From Victivallales bacterium (GTDB taxonomy: Bacteria > Verrucomicrobiota > Lentisphaeria > Oligosphaerales > Oligosphaeraceae), in contig CAAGMX010000009.1 of NCBI GenBank assembly GCA_900771165.1, positions 1-5,283 of the forward strand: a DNA stretch of 5,283 bases, written 5' to 3'. A model generated the notes under the pieces. The model was not told the DNA's origin, did not search any database, and saw nothing but the letters and a program-made list of their open reading frames with translations. The number at the start of each line of letters is the position of its first letter. Within the stretch, counting starts at the first letter, position 1. The position numbers and the translations under genes were made by a program. Below, one piece after another: positions 1-3,312 of this stretch.

Positions 1-1
1 G

Positions 2-397
2 GGAATGTTTGTCCTTCTCTCCTCAAGACGAATCGCGCGGGACAGGATACTGCCCGCATACTACTGCCGCCAGCAGATCGAGCAGGTCTTCGATATCGGG
101 AAGAACTATGCGGACTTCCTGCCCGTCCGCGTCCAGACGGAGGAGGCGTTCCGGGGACATCTGCTCATGACCTTCATGGCGGCGGTGGCCGTGAAACTGA
201 TCCAGGACAAGCTCAAGAACACGCCGTACAACCCAATCTCCATGCTGCTCAACATGAGAAACCAGAAGTGCAAGGTCTACGAGAAGGCGGTCATTCCCCA
301 GGAAGCATACAAGAAGGCGAACGACTGCTATAAGCTGCTCGGCATTCCCTGTCCTGTGAAAATAGACCGCACGGAAGAAAAACGCCAAAAGGCGTGA
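2..397 (+). CDS. IS4-superfamily (IS1634-like) DDE transposase, C-terminal part; 5' end outside window
   Basis: This is the last part of a cut-and-paste DDE transposase. The frame is open to the left edge, and the first ATG (position 5) falls inside the conserved phrase FVLLSS, so the true start lies upstream of the window. The IS4-family signature Y-2-R-3-E-6-K is complete, counting from that ATG: Y19, R22, E26 (third catalytic acid) and K33, within YYCRQQIEQVFDIGKNY. The following FRGHLLMTF segment is typical of the IS1634 branch. The first two catalytic aspartates would be upstream and cannot be checked. The C-terminus (IPCPVKIDRTEEKRQKA) looks natural rather than chopped. The protein differs clearly from the transposase starting 20 nt downstream, so the two are not copies of one element. 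Confident in family; activity unknown. Confidence 0.88.
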   Translation, partial: GMFVLLSSRRIARDRILPAYYCRQQIEQVFDIGKNYADFLPVRVQTEEAFRGHLLMTFMAAVAVKLIQDKLKNTPYNPISMLLNMRNQKCKVYEKAVIPQEAYKKANDCYKLLGIPCPVKIDRTEEKRQKA

Positions 398-405
398 CCG
401 CAAAC

Positions 406-420
406 AGAGGAAAGGTGATG
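406..420 (+). promoter_or_regulatory. Ribosome-binding site and ATG 418, original start of second transposase
   Basis: AGAGG at 406-410 sits 7 nt before ATG 418-420, which is near-ideal Shine-Dalgarno spacing. It lies only 9 nt after the stop of the upstream transposase fragment, so translational coupling is possible. The frame opened here is not the frame of the main transposase body. It is better placed than the signal before ATG 471 (only a GGGCGGGA stretch nearby), which is the main reason to suspect that the transposase originally began at 418. Confidence 0.55.
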
Positions 421-470
421 ACCCCAGGAACCACCACGCACGATGTCGTTAGAATCAAAGGGCGGGAACT
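418..470 (+). other. Out-of-frame N-terminal codons of the second transposase (frameshift remnant)
   Basis: Reading from ATG 418 gives MTPGTTTHDVVRIKGRE, which resembles the start of IS1634-type proteins: a short polar lead, then V-x-x-K-G, then a YVY-type motif. The matching continuation VYYQYGQRYNPEKRY occurs in the frame of ATG 471 instead. In the 418 frame translation runs on to a stop at 565-567 (49 codons of unrelated sequence). The main frame has a stop at 450-452, so the switch must occur between about 453 and 475. A net loss of one base, or gain of two, would explain it. No X XXY YYZ slippery heptamer is in phase here, so programmed -1 frameshifting is not supported. A sequencing error is possible. 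Confidence 0.45.
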
Positions 471-2075
471 ATGGTTTACTACCAGTACGGCCAGAGGTAC
501 AACCCGGAGAAGCGCTACGCCATCCCCGAGCGTGCGTGCATCGGCAAGCTCACGGAGGATGGGCTGATGCTGCCCAACGAGAACTACCGCAAGCACTTCC
601 CCGGCGTGAACCTGCCGGGGGACAAGCGCCGCTCGCTCCGCAGCAGCTGCCTCCGGGTGGGCTGCCACTTCCTTGTCCGCAAGCTTCTGGACGACTACGG
701 TCTTCCGGCTCTTCTCGGCGAGTTCTTCCGTCCCGCGGACCTGGGACTCTTTCTCGACCTTGCGGCCTATTCCCTGGTCAGCGAGGACAATGCGGCCCAA
801 TACTATCCGGACTACGCCTACAACCATCCGCTCTTCACCGAGGGGATGAGGATGTACTCCGACAGCAAGGTGTCGGATTTCCTCGGCTCCGTCACCGACG
901 ACCAGAGCGCCGGCTTCCTGAACGCCTGGAACAGGGGGCGCAGCCGCGGGGAGCGGATCTACATCTCCTACGACGCCACCAACAAGACCAGCCAGGCGGG
1001 GGACCTCTCCCTGGCCGAGTTCGGCAGGGCGAAGGACGGCTCCCGTCTTCCCGTCTTCAACTACTCCCTCGGGCACGACCTGGTGCGCAGGGAGCCCCTG
1101 TTCTACGAGGAATACCCCGGAAGCATCGTTGATGTGTCGCAGCTCCAGTACATGCTGGAGAAGGCGCACGGCTACGGCTACAGGGACGTCGGCTTCATCC
1201 TGGACAGGGGATACTTCAGCCGCGAGAACATCGGCTTCCTCGACGGGAAGGGCTACAGCTTCGTCCTGATGGTGAAGGGGATGGGACGGCTCGTGTCGGA
1301 GCTTGTGCTGTCCCGCCGGGGGACCTTCGAGTGCAGCCGCGCCTGCGAGATACGGGAGTACAAGGCTTACGGAATCACCGTCAAGGGCAGGCTGTATCCC
1401 GAGGACACCCGCGAGCGGTTCTTCCACATCTACCACGGCAGCGGACGGGAGCACGTCGAGCGCGAGCAGGTGGAGCTCAGGATGGAGCGGCTGGCGAAAT
1501 ACCTGAAGAGGAACGAGGGGCGCAGGATCGCCGAAAACGACACGCTGCGGCGCTACTACGACCTCGTCCTGGACAAAGGAAGGCTGCTTTCCGCCAGGGA
1601 GAGGAGCGAAGTCGTGGAGCGGGAGCTCAGGCTCAGCGGATACTTCTGCATCGTGACATCCGAGGAGATGACGGCCAGGGAGGCGCTCACGCTCTACAAG
1701 AGCCGGGACGACTCGGAGAAGCTCTTCCGGGGCGATAAGTCCTATCTGGGAAACCGCTCCCTGCGGGTCTGCTCGGACGAGGCCGCATCGGCCAAGATCT
1801 TCATCGAGTTCGTCGCCCTCATCATCCGCAACAAGATATACACCAGCCTGAAGGCGGCGGTCCTGAAGAACGAGCGCAAGGCAAACTACATGACCGTGCC
1901 CGCCGCGATGCGGGAGCTGGAGAAGATCGAAATGATCCGGGGCGGCGACGGCGTCTACCGCCTGGATCATGCCGTGACCGCCACCCAGAAGGAGATCCTG
2001 CGGGCCTTCGGCCTCGGAGAGGAGTTCGTCAAGACCCAGGCCGCCGAACTAAGCGAAAGGCTTAGAAGACTGTAG
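471..2075 (+). CDS. IS1634-like DDE transposase, catalytic core intact
   Basis: The 534-residue product is a DDE-type transposase that would cut and rejoin the ends of its insertion sequence. Catalytic residues are visible as D168 (YISYDATNKTSQ), D245 (FILDRGYFSREN) and E416 inside a perfect Y409-2-R412-3-E416-6-K423 signature (YKSRDDSEKLFRGDK). Roughly 170 residues separate D245 from E416, consistent with the beta-strand insertion domain of IS4-superfamily enzymes. The N-terminal region (VYYQYG...RACIGKL) matches the small leading domain of IS1634-type proteins. ATG 471 is used because it is the first start in this frame after a stop at 450-452. The better ribosome-binding site precedes ATG 418 in another frame, so the first ~17 residues may be lost through an indel. 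The gene is GC-rich, unlike the AT-rich DNA to its right. Family is sure; activity without the N-terminus is uncertain. Confidence 0.9.
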   Translation: MVYYQYGQRYNPEKRYAIPERACIGKLTEDGLMLPNENYRKHFPGVNLPGDKRRSLRSSCLRVGCHFLVRKLLDDYGLPALLGEFFRPADLGLFLDLAAYSLVSEDNAAQYYPDYAYNHPLFTEGMRMYSDSKVSDFLGSVTDDQSAGFLNAWNRGRSRGERIYISYDATNKTSQAGDLSLAEFGRAKDGSRLPVFNYSLGHDLVRREPLFYEEYPGSIVDVSQLQYMLEKAHGYGYRDVGFILDRGYFSRENIGFLDGKGYSFVLMVKGMGRLVSELVLSRRGTFECSRACEIREYKAYGITVKGRLYPEDTRERFFHIYHGSGREHVEREQVELRMERLAKYLKRNEGRRIAENDTLRRYYDLVLDKGRLLSARERSEVVERELRLSGYFCIVTSEEMTAREALTLYKSRDDSEKLFRGDKSYLGNRSLRVCSDEAASAKIFIEFVALIIRNKIYTSLKAAVLKNERKANYMTVPAAMRELEKIEMIRGGDGVYRLDHAVTATQKEILRAFGLGEEFVKTQAAELSERLRRL

Positions 2076-2100
2076 CGCAAAGGCTGGCCGTCTGGAAGAG

Positions 2101-2169
2101 AAACCGCACCTGCGGGGGAATACTCTGCTTCCCCCGGGCCTGAAGCTTTGGGGGGACGGTGCGGTTTTT
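2101..2169 (+). terminator. Branched hairpin with T-run after the transposase
   Basis: A perfect 10-bp stem pairs 2101-2110 (AAACCGCACC) with 2158-2167 (GGTGCGGTTT) and runs into a T-stretch ending at 2169, 25 nt after the transposase stop. Inside it, an 8-bp hairpin pairs 2113-2120 (CGGGGGAA) with 2129-2136 (TTCCCCCG) around an 8-nt loop. The long interior distance makes this larger than a typical intrinsic terminator, and the T-run partly takes part in the stem. It likely ends transposase transcription. It could also be a structured subterminal region of the element recognised by the transposase. Confidence 0.55.
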
Positions 2170-2190
2170 AGTGTCAAAAAGACTGGAAGT

Positions 2191-2505
2191 TCACAAATAT
2201 GCAACTAAATCAAAGACATCCGTCGTTGCATATGGCACATAAATTGGAGCCACAAACTCCCAGAAACATCCTACAGCAAACATCAATAATAGTAATTGAT
2301 GCAATTGAAATACACGCTGATTCACATAACACAATGAAATATTTAGATAGGCGGGGAACGCAACGCCAGCTAACAAATCATTGAAGTAACATCGTAGAAA
2401 GATGTAATCTACCTTGGACCTGAGGAGACGATGCATTCCATAAAGGACGAAGCATGCGAGGAATAAAATTAAATCCCGCTTTGCTGGCTTTATAGGAAAG
2501 AGCAT
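2191..2505 (-). pseudogene. Small membrane protein, C-terminus apparently truncated at the IS junction
   Basis: From ATG 2505 the minus strand encodes 104 residues; an in-frame GTG at 2520 would add five. The product is hydrophobic, with a first membrane segment in DLILFLACFVLYG, a second around LLAGVAFPAYLNISL and a third in QLLLLMFAVGCFWEF. Patterns such as DYIFLRCYFNDLLAG, WEFVAPIY and TTDVFDLVAYL recall small uncharacterised or VanZ-like membrane proteins of Bacillota. I cannot name the family with certainty. In such proteins a D-x-x-AY motif usually leads into another glycine-rich helix. Here a TGA (2193-2191) follows at once, exactly where composition switches to IS DNA, so the end is probably lost. 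Base composition is much more AT-rich than the neighbours. No good ribosome-binding site precedes 2505 or 2520; translation may depend on the overlapping upstream ORF. Confidence 0.5.
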
Positions 2506-2579
2506 AATACCAAAAAGCACAAGAAACCAATGATTTGAAGAACAATATCAGCAATGATGAAATCACCCGCGTTAGCCAT
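2490..2579 (-). CDS. 29-residue hydrophobic ORF overlapping the truncated membrane gene
   Basis: ATG 2579 on the minus strand lies 8 nt after a GGAGAG ribosome-binding site and opens MANAGDFIIADIVLQ followed by a hydrophobic run (IIGFLCFLVLCSFL), then TAA at 2492-2490. This would be a single membrane-spanning peptide. Its stop overlaps the start of the next ORF (ATG 2505) by 16 nt in another frame. There are two readings: a leader peptide translationally coupled to the membrane protein, or the true N-terminus of that protein separated from it by a frameshift. The strong ribosome-binding site here and weak one downstream fit either. No recognised family. Confidence 0.35.
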   Translation of the reverse strand: MANAGDFIIADIVLQIIGFLCFLVLCSFL

Positions 2580-2653
2580 CTGCTCTACTCTCCAAATTGA
2601 ATGTCTATTGGTTGCGACTAGCCCCTAAGAAAAGGGAAGACGGGGTATAAAAT

Positions 2654-2682
2654 ATCATAAGTTTTTTTGCAAGCAGTTACAA
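2654..2682 (-). promoter_or_regulatory. Candidate sigma-70-type promoter for the minus-strand membrane gene
   Basis: On the minus strand a -35-like TTGTAA (plus coordinates 2682-2677) is followed after exactly 17 nt by a -10-like TATGAT (2659-2654). The match is 4/6 and 5/6 to consensus, in an AT-rich stretch. A transcript starting near 2647 would have a leader of about 70 nt before ATG 2579. An overlapping alternative is TTGCAA (2672-2667) followed after 17 nt by TATACC. Location fits the divergent arrangement with feoA, but promoters in AT-rich DNA are easily found by chance. Confidence 0.4.
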
Positions 2683-2699
2683 AGAAAACTCTGAATCAT

Positions 2700-2718
2700 C
2701 CCATTGTGAGACGATGGG
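2700..2718 (+). promoter_or_regulatory. Hairpin or operator-like inverted repeat between divergent genes
   Basis: CCCATTGT (2700-2707) pairs with ACGATGGG (2711-2718) around a GAG loop: eight pairs, one of them a T-G wobble. No T-run follows directly, so it is not an ordinary terminator. It sits between the minus-strand promoter candidate and the feo leader, immediately before a -10-like TACAAT at 2721-2726 that lacks a convincing -35. It may be a protein-binding palindrome. It does not resemble the Fur consensus. Confidence 0.3.
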
Positions 2719-2750
2719 CCTACAATAATCAGCCGATTTTTCTCTTCTGT

Positions 2751-2784
2751 GGGGGATGGGGTGGGGATAGGGGGATAGGGAGGG
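2751..2784 (+). promoter_or_regulatory. Potential G-quadruplex upstream of feoA
   Basis: Six G-runs of 5, 4, 4, 5, 3 and 3 bases (2751-2755, 2758-2761, 2763-2766, 2770-2774, 2778-2780, 2782-2784) are separated by loops of only 2, 1, 3, 3 and 1 nt. This far exceeds the usual four runs of three needed for a quadruplex, and the short loops favour a stable fold. It ends 63 nt before the feoA start on the coding strand, so it could fold in non-template DNA or, if transcription starts upstream, in the mRNA leader. Part of it is a GGGGATA-like near-repeat. Folding and any role in feo expression are inference. Confidence 0.6.
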
Positions 2785-2802
2785 CTTACATTAGGCGATG
2801 TG

Positions 2803-2823
2803 CCTGCGGAATGCCTTCGCAGG
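2803..2823 (+). promoter_or_regulatory. Short hairpin in the feoA leader
   Basis: CCTGCG (2803-2808) pairs with CGCAGG (2818-2823), and the stem may extend by one G-T and one A-T pair into the loop. It lies 24 nt before the feoA ATG and just after the G-tract. No T-run follows, so it is not a terminator. It could affect ribosome access or mRNA stability, or mark an operator; function is unknown. Confidence 0.35.
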
Positions 2824-2847
2824 GCGAGGTGTAAGAGAATCTGGAGT

Positions 2848-3060
2848 ATGAGACCCATTACGGAAGCGCATTTTGGTCAGACCGTAACCATTGTGAAGGT
2901 ATCGGGGGATTTGAAGACGCGGCGTCATCTGGCGGATTTAGGGTGTGTCATCCAGGCGGAGGTGACGGTGATCCAGGAGCAGGACGGGGATTTGATTTTG
3001 AAGATCCAGGGGGCTCGGGTAGCCATCGGGGCCTCCATGGCCCGGGAGATTTTCTTTTAG
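2848..3060 (+). CDS. feoA: FeoA family protein, first copy
   Basis: This 70-residue cytoplasmic protein is an SH3-like FeoA domain, a small partner of the FeoB ferrous-iron permease. Family features visible are the opening MRPITEAHFGQTVTIVKVSG, the HLADLG motif at residues 27-32, the strand pair around AEVTV and DLILKIQG (37-55), and the ARVAIG...A.EI end. Length matches the short FeoA form found next to clostridial feoB genes. ATG 2848 is chosen because the FeoA domain begins there; an in-frame GTG at 2800 would add 16 residues of non-FeoA sequence (MPAECLRRARCKRIWS). The ribosome-binding site is poor: GGAG ends one base before the ATG, and AAGAGA at 2833-2838 is better spaced. It is 24 nt upstream of the second feoA and first in the operon. 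Its leader holds a G-rich tract and a hairpin. Confidence 0.9.
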   Translation: MRPITEAHFGQTVTIVKVSGDLKTRRHLADLGCVIQAEVTVIQEQDGDLILKIQGARVAIGASMAREIFF

Positions 3061-3084
3061 CCGGGGTGGGGAGTAGAGGCGAAG

Positions 3085-3306
3085 ATGAAGACGTTGAAGG
3101 AGCTTGCGGTGGGGGAGAGTGCGGTGGTGGTGCGTCTCAACAGTACAGGCGCCACCCGGCGCCGGTTGCTGGACATGGGGCTGACCAAAGGGGTGAAGGT
3201 GACCTTGCGGAAGGTGGCCCCCCTGGGGGATCCCCTGGAGATCACCCTGCGGGGCTATGAACTGACCCTGCGGAAGGCAGATGCCCAGTGGATTGAGGTG
3301 GAGTAG
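3085..3306 (+). CDS. feoA: FeoA family protein, second copy
   Basis: This 73-residue FeoA-domain protein is distinct from the copy just upstream and closer to the classical type. Motifs are LKELAVGESAVV at the start, RRRLLDMGLTKG (25-36), the APLGDPLEI turn (45-53) and RGYELTLRKADA (56-67), ending in IEVE. FeoA proteins bind or modulate FeoB at the inner face of the membrane; the exact role is still debated. ATG 3085 has a GTAGAGG ribosome-binding site about 6 nt upstream. The stop lies only 6 nt before the feoB ATG, so coupled translation is likely. Two different FeoA proteins ahead of one FeoB is a recurring layout in Bacillota, suggesting non-redundant roles. Identity is secure. Confidence 0.95.
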   Translation: MKTLKELAVGESAVVVRLNSTGATRRRLLDMGLTKGVKVTLRKVAPLGDPLEITLRGYELTLRKADAQWIEVE

Positions 3307-3312
3307 CGCGCC

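Larger units (their letters stand above)
398..2190 (+). mobile_element. IS1634-like insertion sequence, approximate extent
   Basis: This is the inferred span of the element carrying the second transposase. The right limit rests on two signs: the GC-rich IS sequence gives way to AT-rich DNA just after the hairpin at 2101-2169, and a minus-strand gene loses its C-terminus at about 2191-2196. The left limit is unresolved. Only 20 nt separate the upstream transposase stop from the ribosome-binding-site-preceded ATG at 418, so the left end must either be very short or lie inside the upstream gene. I compared both edges by eye for terminal inverted repeats and target duplications and found none I would defend. 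Only a 7-bp match (ACCGCAC at 366-372 against GTGCGGT at 2159-2165) turned up, which is weak. Confidence 0.4.

Noticed and set aside
382..395. ACGCC-AAAA-GGCGT hairpin overlapping the stop of the first transposase fragment
   Set aside because: The stem is only five pairs with no T-run; too small to call a terminator, though it could belong to an IS end.
453..480. Programmed -1 frameshift site joining the two transposase frames
   Set aside because: No in-phase X XXY YYZ slippery heptamer is present; AAAGGG is out of register for a canonical slip. An indel is simpler.
443..1132. Plus-strand ORF of 229 codons in an alternate frame
   Set aside because: It overlaps the transposase frame and is Pro/Arg/Gly-rich as expected from shifted GC-rich codons; no motif.
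291..1970. Long minus-strand ORF of 559 codons opposite the transposase
   Set aside because: It is the GC-rich antisense shadow of the transposase. It has low-complexity V/L/E/A/P-rich content, no recognisable domain, and overlaps a gene with intact catalytic motifs.
2791..2809. DtxR/IdeR-like operator (TTAGGC...GCCTGC)
   Set aside because: Only four symmetric pairs agree and the match to the family consensus is poor; kept as a weak note, not annotated.
2655..2858. Minus-strand ORF of 67 codons across the G-rich tract
   Set aside because: It is mostly a proline run created by reading the G-tract backwards (PPYPPIPTPSP). It has no supporting domain and overlaps the feoA start.
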